Below are positions 22,842-35,264 of a DNA stretch of 64,000 nt, in pieces. Each line of letters begins with the position of its first letter. Positions within the stretch are counted from its first letter, which is position 1. This stretch comes from Nymphaea colorata. Lineage: Eukaryota; Streptophyta; Magnoliopsida; Nymphaeales; Nymphaeaceae. The stretch lies in the NCBI RefSeq assembly GCF_008831285.2, contig NC_045138.2:24337934-24401933 (forward strand). Reading direction: 5' to 3'. The notes under the pieces are model-generated. The model saw only the letters and a program-made list of their open reading frames with translations, was not told where the DNA came from and made no database searches. Made by a program: the position numbers and the translations under genes.

Positions 22842-25735
22842 TTTTTCTTTGAAGCAAAATTTCTGATAAAGCGACTTCTGTGCGTACGACTGTCAAACAG
22901 GTGCTTGATAAAGGTAAAAGGCTTACCGTTTAAGTTCAAGTTGCTACGAGCACCTTTATACTGCGGGCATTGATGAAGATGGGCGTCGGAGTCAGTGCCG
23001 TTTCAACGCCACCTTCGTCTTGGAGACCGAAGCGATCAGTCGCCCCCACAATCGCCACCAGCTTCCCATTTACTTCGCCTGAGCAAAGATGGTCGCTTTT
23101 CTGAAGCCATTAAGGTCCTCAACTCGGTGGTCGACCACCGCCGGCTCGGCACCCGAGGCTTCGAGATGTTGTTTACGCTTCTCTCATGTAGGCATGCGCT
23201 AGGACCAACTTCACTCGAACTGAAGCCTCCGTTCACTCCCTCTGTGTCAAGTCCAGCCTTGACATTGATCGTTTCATCAGCAACAGCCTCCTCTCTTTGT
23301 ACTTCAATCAAGCCCGGTGATGCCGCGGAAGCCCAAACGCCTGTTCGACCACTTAAAATCAAGGAAGTAGTTTCATGGACGTCGACAATCTCGAGTTATT
23401 CCAAGATAGGTGGACATCGGGATGCTCTGATGTTGTTTTGACTCGATGCAGCAGAGCTGTATCCTGCCTAACGAATTTATTCTGTCAATCATGATCAAGG
23501 TTGTGCGTAAATGAATGGTGTTAGATTGGGTAGGTTCTTCCACCGATTCGTAATCGATCGAGGCTTCGATGACAATCGCGTTTAGCGCGCTTATTGGTAG
23601 CGGGTGTGTAGATGATGCGCAGAAAGTGTTTAATGAAAAGCCTCACAGAGATGTGGTTTCTTGGACAACTATGATAGCTGCCTTTGTGCACAAGGAGAAG
23701 TACAAAGAAGTGTTGAAGTGGTTTTTGCTTGTGCAGAAAGATGGTGGGGATTCAATGTATGATGGGTTTGCTTGCACTTTCGACTTGCGGGAATTTGGGG
23801 TTAGTAGAGCCCGGAAATGTGGGGACATTTCGATTGAACACGACGTGCTCGACAGATTGCCGCAAAGGAACATGGTGACTTGGTGCTGCATGCTTTCGGC
23901 ACATTGTTAAAATGGTCAAGGTGAATCAGGGTTGGAGTTGTTTGGGGAGATGCAGAGAGTTGGGATGGGAAAGGACGTTATAGATATGGGACCATCCTTA
24001 GGCCATGTGCAGCAGCTTAGGACTTGAAGCAGGGCAAAGAGATCCATGGCTTGTTCTTATTGACATGTATTCTGAATGTGTAAGTGTACTAGATGCACAC
24101 TATGATAGTTTGGAGCATGATGATCGATGGTCTAGCACAGAACGGCCGAAGTGTGGATGCCCTAGAAATATACGATCAGATGGTTGAGGAAGGAATGCTG
24201 CCAGATTGTATTAAGTTTGTTGGTGTGCTGTTCGCATGTAGCCATTCTGCTTTAATTGAACAAGGAAGAAATCATTTCAAGTCCATGGTTGAAATATACG
24301 GGATAAGTCGAGGAATTGGCATAATGCTTGCATGGTGGATCTTCTTGGCCGAGCAGGAGTATTGGAAGAAGCCAAACATACATTTGATAAAAAACTCAAA
24401 ATTGACAAATGATTTCTTGTTATGGGCAGCTCTCCTTGGCTCATGTGCTGCTCATTCCAACTTAAGTTTAGCAGAACGAGTTGCATCAAGGATGATCAGA
24501 CTGAAGCCAGCGAACCATCTGACCTACATTCTTCTAGTACTCTGCAGTAGGCCGGTGGCATGACGCCGGAAGAATTGAGGAGTTTGATGAAAGAGAGGGA
24601 TCAGAAAAAACTTTAGGAAAGAGTTAGATTGAAGATAAGAAGAGCTCGACTTCCAGTCGAACTTATGATTCGAGTAGTGAGAGGATGATAGATCTTGAAG
24701 CAGGTGTCCTCAAGAACGCTGCCGTATATGCAAAAACCGAGGGCATTCATGAACTTTGCATTTTAAAATCGAAAATCAGAGACGGACTCGGATGGAGGGC
24801 ATGTTTGCTAAACAGAATTGGGTGTCACAGGTTAATTTGGTTGCAGTAGAAAGTGCTAGGATCTAGGGGACTTGTTTGGACCTTGTTAGAAACATATTTT
24901 TGAGGCTCAAAACAAGTATAGTTTTTGATGCTCAAACCAAATTTTTTAAACTTGGTTTTGGTGCCATCCAGACTGACTACTGCCCAAATTTTTGAACTGG
25001 TTTTTTTATGCCAAAATCCAAGCTTTAACATGGTTTTGATCTCATCCAGACTGGTTGCTGCCCACCGAATGGCGCTTCTGACATTGTTTCCGTAAAGCAG
25101 CCACACGCAGTAAGCTGATGGCAGTAACAAGCTCCTGTTTACGGTGCCGAAGTAGGGCTTTTAAACGAATGGAAGTGTTCAAGCTTTCGCTATCCAGGGA
25201 TGAACTGCATGGTCTATTTATGTCTCACTAAAGGCTGCAATGCCTCTTCTATCTCTCCCTCACATGGTCGCCAGCAAAATGATGAAAAAGATAGATTCTG
25301 TGTTGAGAAGAAGTGTGACTTGAAAGATGACAAAGAGGGTGGTCGTGTGATCGCTAGGCATTTCGGATGAAACCCAAACCATTCTTCTTCTGTTTCATCT
25401 TCTCAAGCAGAAAACAAAGTCAAAGGGCCTTCAGAAAGAATGGACCCAACATTCTTTACGAGACATCGCCGGAAGTGGTGGTGGTGTTACTTGAATCCTT
25501 GCCCGCCCTTTCAGTAGTTTGTAGTTCTTTACTTGTGGGACTGGAAATTATTTATTATTTTATCTTTTCAATCTTCTCTAAAACTATATTATTTTTAGAA
25601 CTTATGATTCTAAAACACATGATTCAATGTAATTGTGAATGTTGTTTTTAACAACTAAATGTTAGATATGATCATATTATATTTTTTTAGGCAAAAACGT
25701 GACACAAAAACGCAATGTTATTAAAAACATGTATA
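22842..25735 (+). repeat. Segmental duplication block 1 (decayed PPR block)
   Basis: Collinear, diverged copy of 38390-41475. Homology begins with CTTTGAAG...GATAAAGCGACT, shared just upstream of both PPR starts, covers the whole PPR region, and runs about 1 kb past the stop into shared downstream words such as TTTTATCTTTTCAAT and GATGTTATTAAA-like sequence. Confidence 0.8.
22976..24730 (+). pseudogene. Pseudogene copy of the E-class PPR gene at 38536
   Basis: Collinear with the intact gene but broken. The first frame from the ATG at 22976 shifts almost at once. Recognisable PPR segments then appear in changing frames, for example VVSWTSTISSYSKIGGHRDA near 23370-23430, VVSWTTMIAAF near 23655, and ALEIYDQMVEEGMLPD and CAAHSNLSLAERVASR further on. 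At least three internal deletions relative to the intact copy are visible: about 87 bp near 23810, about 55 bp near 24050 and about 27 bp near 24110. There are also indels near 23440 and 23505. Without a continuous frame it cannot make the protein. Divergence spread along the length suggests an old duplication. Confidence 0.9.
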
Positions 25736-28700
25736 ATAACATACCATGTATAAGAACACGATTTGGAAGGTCCTCGACCTTCCACGCAACCCTTCTCTCT
25801 TTCGGTCCCCTGCTTTTGCAAAGCCGTATAATCCACATGCCATGTAGAGCTTTGGAGGGCCACATGTTTTTAACATGAATCAAGAACTTTGGAGACTTCA
25901 TAAGAACGAACAAACGACGACTCTTCCCTGTCTTTCTGACCATAAATGAGTTTTCATGAAACACATTTTCCTTTCAAATGTTTGGTATCACTCTGTTTTT
26001 ATCCCTTGGGGGCATAACATAATTGGTTAGGCTGGTAAGCTTGTTTGATTTTCATGAGTTTATTCATGTAAACCATAAATAGTGAGGTGCATGAATTTAT
26101 TCAATGTTAGTTCATTCATTTTTCTATTGACATTTTCAAGTTTTTATTATGTTATATACTTAATACACTTTTGAAAATAGAAATCCGTGTGAATGAGTGC
26201 TTTTCTAAAAAGTTTTTTCTGATTCTGCGACTGTTCTTCCTGTTATTATAAACAAAAGAATAAGGCGTTTAGATTCATTGATAAATTGGGCAAGCCTAAT
26301 AATAAAAACATGTCATTTCCAATGTCGTTAATATTGGTCCAGTATTGGCCGTATCATCAAATACGCGTCGCATCAGCCATAAATTAAAATAATGTCGATA
26401 GGTACCATATCTGAAATATAAATTATTTTTTGTTTTAGAACGTTTTGGTACATAATTATGAATTAGTTGTAAATAGTAAATAGAAAATAGCCCATTTTTT
26501 GTTGTGGAATCGAAATTTGTCATGGTCCTCCTATTAAGAATGAGAATGCGTGCTCTTCACGGACCCTTCGGCGGAATATGAACCACGTGTTCTGAGCGAT
26601 CTTTTTTTGAGGTCATTGAGTGGCCGGCATCGACCGGCGGGTGAGGTTTAAAATTTAAATCTAACCCACTGGACCACCAAGGCAAGCGGCCCGTCTAGGT
26701 CAAGTAACAACCGTCTCATCTCACCAGAAGCCATCTCCGGTGAACCTTCGCCGGACGGAATTTGTGTTCGGCGAGTCTTACCGTTACCGTTTCACCATGA
26801 AGGTTAAATTGAACTGTAATTTTCGGTGAGTATGCCGGAATAATATCATGTGAAGATATTATTGCTTTGCAACTCGGGCTTTACCAACAGCCAAACTTGT
26901 GATGACGAAAGCGCGTTTTGATTGTCCTCATGCAGAATCTTAACATATCGTTTGGCAATGAAAACAACTTCAAACTGTTCCACTAATATACTTCAAAAAT
27001 ACATGAAGCACTTGTCACATTCATAAAATAGTTACAAATTGTTTTTTTCGCCAGGTGCAGAGACAAGGGACGGCCGGCAGGAGCCTTGTCGAATGGCACC
27101 CGCTCAAAAAAAAAAAAAAATTGGCACCCCCTCAAAAAAATTATTTGAATTTACATGTAAATTTTAAGAAACTTTGTTTATCTTATATAACAAATTTGAA
27201 AAAATATATTTCAATCTTTACACGAAAAATTTCTAGCTCCACTCCACTTTTGGCCAAACGAGTCTTAATGGATGTTCGACAATAAAAGTAATAATAAAAT
27301 GTTCCATAACTTTGTTTCAATTTTCATGAAACACCATGTTATTGGCTAATGCTAATCAAAAGTTCAAGAGAAAACATAAAACTCCGTTGTCTGGATTAAA
27401 GCTTACGAGCACAAGCTATGGTCATGAACTTAACTTTTATTAGATTGGTTATATAACTTTGAATTCTCACCGTTTCTTTTCTAAACCATGGTCTTAGACA
27501 ATTTGCATTCATAAGTATATCTGAATTTGTGAAGCACCGCCGTAAATTCGCTTAACTGATTAGCCCCTTGGCTAGCTACCATGAAGGCATGAACGGCTTC
27601 AAGTGCCAATGGCCTATTATCTAAGGATGCTAATATGTCAGCTTTTTAATTATTTAACAAAAAAATTGGCTACGTTTTATATGTTCAACTTTTTTATATT
27701 TTTCATTTATTTTTAACAAAAAAAAAATAGTTTTTAAATTTTAATCCCATAAAAATTGTATGCTTAGTTATAGAGCTTCATATGGCACATCTTAGCTCCC
27801 TAGATCTTATTTTCTCAGTTACAACCAAATCTATTTTTTCAATGTTAAAAGCATCTGGCTGAAGAGTCTTGCATTAGAAAGAAAACTACTTTTCCATCTT
27901 GGCAGCTTGAACTCTTCACCTTCCTCCATATAAAAATATGCCTTCGATTTTGACGATTCGGCATGTTAGTCATCACAAAAGGACTGCCTCCCAAGTTCGC
28001 GAAATCAATTGATTAGAAAATTGACATTTTGACTGACAAATGTAATTCTGAAGTTCCAGAAAGAATCAAGGGGACCCAAGATTTTTTTCTTCCCCTTCAG
28101 GCAAGGCAATGCCAAGATTGACAATTTCGTGGAATCTTTGGGCCTTTTTTTTCTTTCTTATTAGGCAGATCTTAATTTATCAGTTTTTGAGAGTTCTCGT
28201 TATTGAATGTTAGGTCTCTTTCAACTTGATAGACTTTTCAAGTCGAATTCTCGAACAGGAAAAGGAAAATGAAGTTTGTGAGTATCATTCTGTATATTAC
28301 ATAGAATTTAATTTTATCAGAGCAAGTAGTTTGCTGAATTTTCCGAAAATATGGATTTGGCGCTTTTCGTTGGTTTCGTTCAGGCCCGAATCTTGTGCTT
28401 TACTGCAGCGACAGCCTTAACAGTATCCCCCAGTGAAACAGCAGCGTTAGAATCGGTGGGACTTTCAAATATCGCGTTTGGGGGATGTATCAGAGTTCGT
28501 GATAATAATGCCAAAAGCGATTCATCCGACACGGACACGATCATGATCCAAGCGGGCCTGTAAGAGCTTCGCGCGACCACCAAATATCCGGAAAAAGGTC
28601 CCTCTTTTTTGTGACTCTCGAAGTTCACATTCGAGGACCACGAAATCCAGAAATTAAAAAAGCCGAAAAACGACGTTCGTGAACCTCCAAGATCTCGGGC

Positions 28701-28820
28701 GCGGATCTTCTAAACGGGTCCCTTGGCAGAACAGACGTAACGGCAGCCACGTCAAAAAGGGCCGGCTGCGAAACGAGGACTCTCGGCCGCTCCTGCACGC
28801 GTCACGAGGGTGACGCCCTC
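25736..28820. other. Intergenic DNA
   Basis: No gene recognised. Contains the inverted dispersed repeat copy C (27050-27258). A 70-codon frame at 28351-28563 and its antisense partner have no recognisable features and lie just upstream of the NDA leader. Confidence 0.35.
27050..27258 (-). repeat. Dispersed repeat family, copy C (inverted)
   Basis: Read on the minus strand it has GAGCTAGAAATTTTTCGTG and AAAATTTACATGTAAATT, matching the start and middle of copy B, followed by a duplicated GGGTGCCA motif around a poly-T run. Confidence 0.4.
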
Positions 28821-28849
28821 TTTCTTCTCCTCTGCTTCCCTCTATTTAT

Positions 28850-31620
28850 TTGACTCACTCTTCTCCCAACAAATTCGTGAATCGTGCTTCAGGTTCCGTA
28901 AAGAGAGCGGTTGTTTTCTCCAATTCTCTGGGAATTCATTTTTGTAGATCGTCAAAGCAAAAGGAAGAGAAAACGAGTAGGAGAAAGAGGAGGAAAGGAC
29001 GAAGAAGTTGGCGTCCAGGATACTCGGAAATGGCTGTCCTTCTAGAAGGTGATTTCTAGTAAAGGCCCGCCCCATCTTTGCTTCCTAACCGTCCATCTCC
29101 TGTCTCGTTTTCTTCCTCGTCTTTGAATTTGCATTTCAATTCAATTGTTTAAATCCCGAACTTTTCGAATACATTATGCGTCTTTAGTTCGTAGTTCGCA
29201 CTGTTGACGTCTCTCCGTTCAGGTTTTCGGCCCTTAAGTCGCGATTCCAGAAATGCAACTTTTTAATTATTTTCTGTTGGACCATTTACTTTAGTAGTTC
29301 ATGCTTTTCTGGAATTTAATAGTTCCGGATCCGGACAGCGATCTGAACGACAGCCAAGAGATTCCGGAATATTTCTTGCGCGGCAAGAAACAGAGTGAAG
29401 CATATTTCGTAGCGGGTTATAAAACGCCCCGAGTTTGCTGTTGTTTTAGTATCTGTGAGATTTAATGGTTTAGTATACCGAAATATTTTTGTGGCTCCTT
29501 TCCTTTTCTGGAACCGGGAAAGCGTGAGCATTTGCTGTTTTTCCGTCGGAGTCTGTGGATGATTCGCAGGACTTTTGTGGTAATTAAGGTGAGGCGGTGT
29601 AATTTCGTTTTCGTTTCCCTTTCCGTGTTAAAGCTGCCGAGTCTCGAGCTCGTTTTGTTTTCCACTCCTTTTCATGGTTTCCAAGGAACTCTGTTTCTTG
29701 CTTGAACTCGTTTGACCTCCTCTAACCTTGTCATGGTACTTGGTAAGGACGTACTTTTTTTACACTGAGTTCGTATTTGTATGTCTGTCTGTCTCTCTCT
29801 CTCTCTAGCACCTTGCGAAGTGAATTTGGCTGGTTGAGGAAGACGAGTGAAGAAATGTAGTGTTCCCTGCTGATAAATTGGGGAACAACTTTTTTTTCCT
29901 CCCATATACTGGTATATGCTCTGTCTTTCTTGTGATCTCATGATTCTCTGGAAACGCGAACAATGGAATGAATACGTCTTCGATGGTTAGAGTTGAATTA
30001 TTCCTAAAGTTCTTGTGTAACTATTTGTTCTTCCCATGTAGTGGTTTATGTTCGTCTTTTCTCCCTTACGATCTCAGGATTGTGGAAATGGAGCGACGGA
30101 AGGAATATGCCTTCCATGTTGGTCGTTAAACATCGAGATTCAATCGCCGCGACTGCCACCGACCAGTTCTAGGTGGTGGTAGCTGCCAATTCTGGTTCCG
30201 ATGAAAATAAACTGGAGTTGTTTTCAACTAACTTGCCTTTCTCCCTAAGGATAGTTGTCAAAGTTCCTTCCTGCATTCCAGGCTGATATCGTTTGTTCGT
30301 AGCTCAATTTCTAGCTTCCTCACCATGCACAGCTCGTTGCTCGTCCTGTATTGGTGTTACTCGTTGTATGTCTCACAGGGTTTTCTCATAAAAGAATGAT
30401 CAGTTTTTTAAATTGAAAGGCAAGTTCTTAGTTCTTAGCCTGTAGTTCGTGCACAGACTTTGATGCCCTGTCTGGGGAGCCAGTGTTGGGGCGAAGATAG
30501 GAAACATAAGTAGGGATGAAAATCGGTCATGAGAGGGGAGCCCCGATATCACTTAGCTGCCATGCCTATCACGTACATCGTCCTGAGGATGTGATACAGC
30601 TGAAATGGAGGACATTGTAGATTGTCATAAAAATTAGTTTCCAAAAACATGAGGAGGGTTGGTGGTTGAATGAATGATCATCTCCCGCCTCATCTCTCAA
30701 ATCCAGGCCCCATAGTCCAAAGGTCTTTCATAGGATGTTTATCCAAGAAACCAGATTATTATTTTTTGGGTTCCTCCAAAGTGTGCTAGCTGGAGCCCTT
30801 CTCACACCTTTTCCATTTCCATTCTTTTGTACTTGAAGGTTCTCAAAGTCCTTAATGTCGGACTTCGTTTATCAGTGGTACTTCCACTTCGTTGTTACTT
30901 ACTTACAGAGAATGTTGATCTTAACCTCGAATGAAGATTCTGTAGCCTGGTGAACTGGCCTTTGTCAAGTGTAACTAACTTTAGCGGAGTATTGAACTAT
31001 AGGCCAGAGGGTGCTTTTCCGGTCATGGCTTTATATATGAGAATTTATATGAAATATGTAGTCCTTTCATGCGTCTGTATATTTTATTAGGAATAACTCA
31101 TGGGGATGAGTCTATCCTTTTTATATATGTGCGTGTGCACGTCTTTGTGCGGAGGTGTATTAATGGGGAAAAAAGTTGCACTTTGTCTGGCTTGTCTTCT
31201 TTCTGTCGCATGAACGTTTTTTGGTGACCTTTTTTTTTATAGCCAGTAATTTTTGTAAATGCTAAAACTTGTAATTTAAAACATACATTAGACATTATTA
31301 ATCTCTTTATTTGTGTAAGGAATACTCTGTTGTTGCCAGTTGAAACTTTATATAGAATGTTGGGTTGTGAACTTACTTGTTTGGATATCTGCTGTTTGCA
31401 TAGCTTGGGTTGACGTTAATTTCAAGTGTGACATTTACTTCCCATGCAGGATGAGCAGTAGAGAGCTTTCTAAGGGATCCTAGTTGGTCGGTGTCCTTTG
31501 ATGAGAACTACTTGTCACTGAAGAACGTTGCCAAAGGGACTAAGTTCTGAGCTCCAGGCTTCTCCCCTCTGGTGCTATAAAAGAGATAGGTAGTTGAACT
31601 TTTGACATCTATTGAATACA
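28850..31620 (+). promoter_or_regulatory. Likely 5' leader of NDA with a long leader intron and three short uORFs
   Basis: A CT- and GA-rich leader-like segment ends at a possible donor, TTTCTA|GTAAAG (29059). The next good acceptor, CCCATGCAG|G (31449), lies 171 bases before the NDA ATG. Between them is about 2.4 kb without coding potential. The proposed leader holds short frames: ATG at 29030 (9 codons, stopping just at the proposed donor), 31451-31483 (10 codons) and 31501-31521 (6 codons). The intron is inferred from splice motifs only. Confidence 0.35.
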
Positions 31621-34600
31621 ATGGCATGGTCAAGGCTTGCTGGGAACAGTTTGAGACATTCACTTAATACCAGTCTGACTGGAAGGGGCAGTGTTGTTGA
31701 TCGTGTGCTCTATCAGAGTGCCTTCCATAACCAAATCTATTCACTTCATCATTGCAACTCCTACAGTAGAAATGTGAATGAAAGAAGCCAAGTGAATCTT
31801 TGGCTTAACAGCCTAATTTCTGAAAAAAGTTTGATCAATCAGGAAAAAACTCAGAAAAGGGGAATAAGTATGTCACCAAAGTACCAGTTTCCTGTAGCAG
31901 AGAAAGCAATAGACTATGACATTCAGAAGGATTCCGAGCAAGAAGATAAAAAGGCTGTTCAGAAATTTCCTGGCTTGGGACCAACAAAGTCTGATCAGAA
32001 GCCAAGGATTGTAGTTCTTGGTTCAGGATGGGGTGCCTGTCGGTTTCTGAAAGGAGTAGATACTAAGATATATGATGTAGTTTGTATATCACCACGTAAT
32101 CACATGGTCTTTACTCCTCTGCTTGCTTCCACTTGTGTTGGGACGCTTGAATTTAGGTCAGTTGCTGAACCAGTTAACCGAATACAAACTGCACTGGCAA
32201 AAGAACCTAATTCCTATTTCTTTCTGGCAAAGTGCACTGGTTTAGATGCAGACAAGCATGAAGTGAGTCTTTCTTGTCCTTATTATTCTCCCATATCTGT
32301 TTCAAATGTTCTCTATTTGATATTGAAGTCAGGGAGGGGAGAGAAAGGGTGTTTTGGTGGGTAGGGGTGTCGGGGGGTGGGTGGGCATGGGCGATGATCG
32401 TTAGAGGGAATACAGTGAGTAAACCCTGTGGTGGTACAGACTACAGAGTGATATCAGCTTGAGTAAACTTACAAAAGATTCAGAGAGCGCTGGTTGCTTG
32501 CTGCTTGTTTTCTGGACTTTCTTCTTATCTGACGATCTCTATTTTGTCCTTTGGCTTTCCATTTTGACCAGGTCTTCTGTGAAACAGTAAGCGGTAATGA
32601 ACTGCCTCATGAACCATACAAATTTAGAGTTGCATACGATAAACTAGTAATTGCTTCGGGAGCAGAGCCTTTGACTTTCAATATTGATGGAGTAAAAGAA
32701 CACGCGATTTTTCTTCGTGAAGTGCATCATGCACAGGAAATAAGAAGGAAGCTTCTCTCGAACTTGATGCTTTCTGAAAATCCTGGTATGTGAGCCAATT
32801 CAGTATTATCATTTATTATATGATATAATATTAGTTCAAATCAAAATCTTGTTTTGGTTTCAACTGTCAGCTTGCCTATTGCTTGTTTTTCTTTGTACCT
32901 GGTGATTTTTTTGTAGTTCTGATGAATAAACCTCGAATATGATTTACATCTTAACACTACATGCATATGATTCAAGTTGCACAAATTTCCGATGCAGGCT
33001 TACCATGTGACCGTATTTGTGAACAATTTGGCAGATCTCGTGCAGTCTGGCCTTATTTTCTGAAATTGTATCCCTGGTGATTTTTTTGTAGTTCTGATGA
33101 ATAAACCTCGAATATGATTTACATCTTAACACTACATGCATATGATTCAAGTTGCACAAATTACCGATGCAGGCTTACCATGTGACCATATTTGTGAACA
33201 ATTTGGCAGATCTTGTGCAGTCTGGCCTTATTTTCTGAAATTGTATAACTGTGTTGTTAGTGGCAGTGGTTATTTCTATAAAAAGGTTCTCGGAGGATAA
33301 TACAGCTATAAAAGTTCATAAAAATATGTGCTGAATGTTGCTTTATCTGAGATGATTCTAGTGCTGAGTTTATCCATTACATTTTGAGTGAATTTTACCT
33401 ATCATGATGGCAGGACTGTCTGATGAGGAAAGGAAACGCCTCTTGCACTGTGTTGTCATTGGTGGTGGTCCTACGGGGGTAGAGTTCAGTGGAGAACTGA
33501 GCGACTTCATTATGAAGGATGTCCGCGAAAGATACAGTCATGTTAAAGACCACATCCATGTTACGCTCATTGAGGTATTATCTTTTTGTGTGCAGAAAAT
33601 TGAACGAAATAGTTCATGCTGCTGATATTTCACTGAATCTTTTCTTTGCTACATCTTGAGTAGGCAAACGAGATATTATCATCTTTTGACGTGCGGTTGA
33701 GGCAATATGCAACCCGTCACTTGAGGAAGGTAATGTGCAATAATTTTTCACACCATGTGCTGCGGTCTAATTTTATCAGGCAACAAATCCTGACAATTGA
33801 CATGTATGTGAAAATTCAGTCTGGCGTTCAACTTGTTCGTGGAGTGGTCAAAGAGGTGCATCCAAAGAAGTTACTTCTTAGTGACGGCACTGAAGTTCCT
33901 TACGGACTGCTGGTCTGGTCCACAGGAGTGGGGCCATCACCGTTTGTAAACTCTCTCAATCTTCCAAAGTCTCCTCAAGGAAGGTTTGTCAAAATGGCTT
34001 TGTGGTTGGCATATGGCAATTCCTACCGTCGCAGTAGGGTCGACATGCTTTCTGTTATCTCTTTGATATGGTTTGCTTGCATGTAGGATTGGCGTTGATC
34101 AATGGTTGCGAGTTCCTTCTGTTGAAGATGTGTTTGCTCTTGGTGATTGTGCTGGGTATCTTGAGGAGACTGGAAAGCAAACTCTTCCAGCTTTGGCACA
34201 GGTTAGCATTTCCTAATATCCTCAAGTTTACAGAGGTGAAAAAAGAGAGAAAAAAAAAGGGATTGCTTGACATGCATATATATGATAGTCTTCGACTTGG
34301 TATAGAAATCCCCAAGTTCATCTTAAATAGAAACAAAGTGTAGTAAACCGTCTATTCGGAATGTTGGTGCCGGTTCCCTCTGCTCTGCAATTGGAACTTT
34401 TTCCTATGTAGAATGAAGATGGTCGTTTTTATCCATCGGTTGATTGGAAGAAATTTTTTCATCCTCATCTGATTCTGCAAGTTTCTGGAATGTAAAGTGA
34501 GGACAATAGTTCTTATCATTGGTCTCTCATTTTTGCACTGTTCAGGTTGCAGAGAGGGAGGGTAAATATCTTGTCGGCCTATTTAACATGATTGGAAAGC

Positions 34601-35264
34601 AGAACGGGGGCAAAGCCTATGCCGCCAAAGACATTCCTCTTGGTGATCCTTTTGTTTACAGGCACCTAGGTAGCATGGCGTCTGTTGGGCGATACAAGGC
34701 ATTGGTTGATTTGCGCCAGAGCAAGGTACGTTCTCCTATTCTGTTATACTTTTGTCCTGCGCATTCCCAAAATCGGCCGGGTCACGGACTCTCATATCAT
34801 GCTCATGCTTGGTGGGTAAGTGGGTTTCCGGTGGCCAGTAGCTACATCCACTTTCTCAACACTCACCTCACCTTGGTCAAAGGTCCTCTTTGTGTAATTT
34901 TGCTCGATTGGCTTTTGTCAAGTAACTGCATTGCCTTGGTATCGGAAAATGTTGTTCGAGAGCTGAGTCTTGTGTTACTCCGGTTCTAGTTGCACGAACC
35001 TCAATTTGTCCTGCCCCTGGTTCTATCACCAAAGAACCTTAGCGCAATGAAATGTGCTGGAATACTGACGCCCAACTGTTACTTTTCTTTTTCCTGGCTT
35101 TCTTTCTGCAGGATGGAAAGGGTATGTCTTTTGCAGGGCTTATCAGTTGGTTTATCTGGCGGTCTGCTTACTTGACGCGAGTCGTGAGCTGGAGGAACAG
35201 GTTTTATGTGGCTGTCAATTGGGCCACCACCTTCGTCTTCGGTAGGGACAATTCGAAGATCTAG
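31621..35264 (+). CDS. Internal alternative NAD(P)H-ubiquinone oxidoreductase (NDA type), 8 exons, 564 aa
   Basis: Exons: 31621-32262, 32572-32785, 33414-33574, 33664-33729, 33820-33983, 34087-34201, 34546-34725, 35112-35264. All are GT-AG and in frame. The Ser/Arg-rich N-terminus ([16 protein letters not shown]) suits mitochondrial import. The FAD Rossmann motif VLGSGWGA is at 132-139. The NAD(P)H-binding motif [15 protein letters not shown] starts near 300. ALGDCAG is the second FAD-contact motif. The C-terminus, [21 protein letters not shown], is the amphipathic membrane anchor of the family. No EF-hand insertion is present, which separates NDA from the external NDB type. The enzyme passes electrons from matrix NAD(P)H to ubiquinone without pumping protons (family knowledge). 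The presequence region is longer than I recall for Arabidopsis NDA1/NDA2 (about 510 aa). Whether this is NDA1 or NDA2 cannot be decided, so no symbol is given. Confidence 0.93.
32898..33246. repeat. Tandem duplication, period 175 bp, inside NDA intron 2
   Basis: CCTGGTGATTTTTTTGTAG at 32898 recurs at 33073. The 175-bp unit is nearly identical between copies, with only a few substitutions, so the event is recent. Both units end in TGAAATTGTAT. The splice sites lie outside the array. Confidence 0.95.

Noticed and set aside
26600-26700. Possible second SINE-like or tRNA-like stretch
   Set aside because: Read on the minus strand the A-box-like word is present but the B box is poor, and no tRNA fold could be drawn.
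28226-28628. Overlapping 60- to 82-codon frames on both strands upstream of NDA
   Set aside because: No recognisable motif, no convincing splice partners, and location in the probable NDA promoter region.
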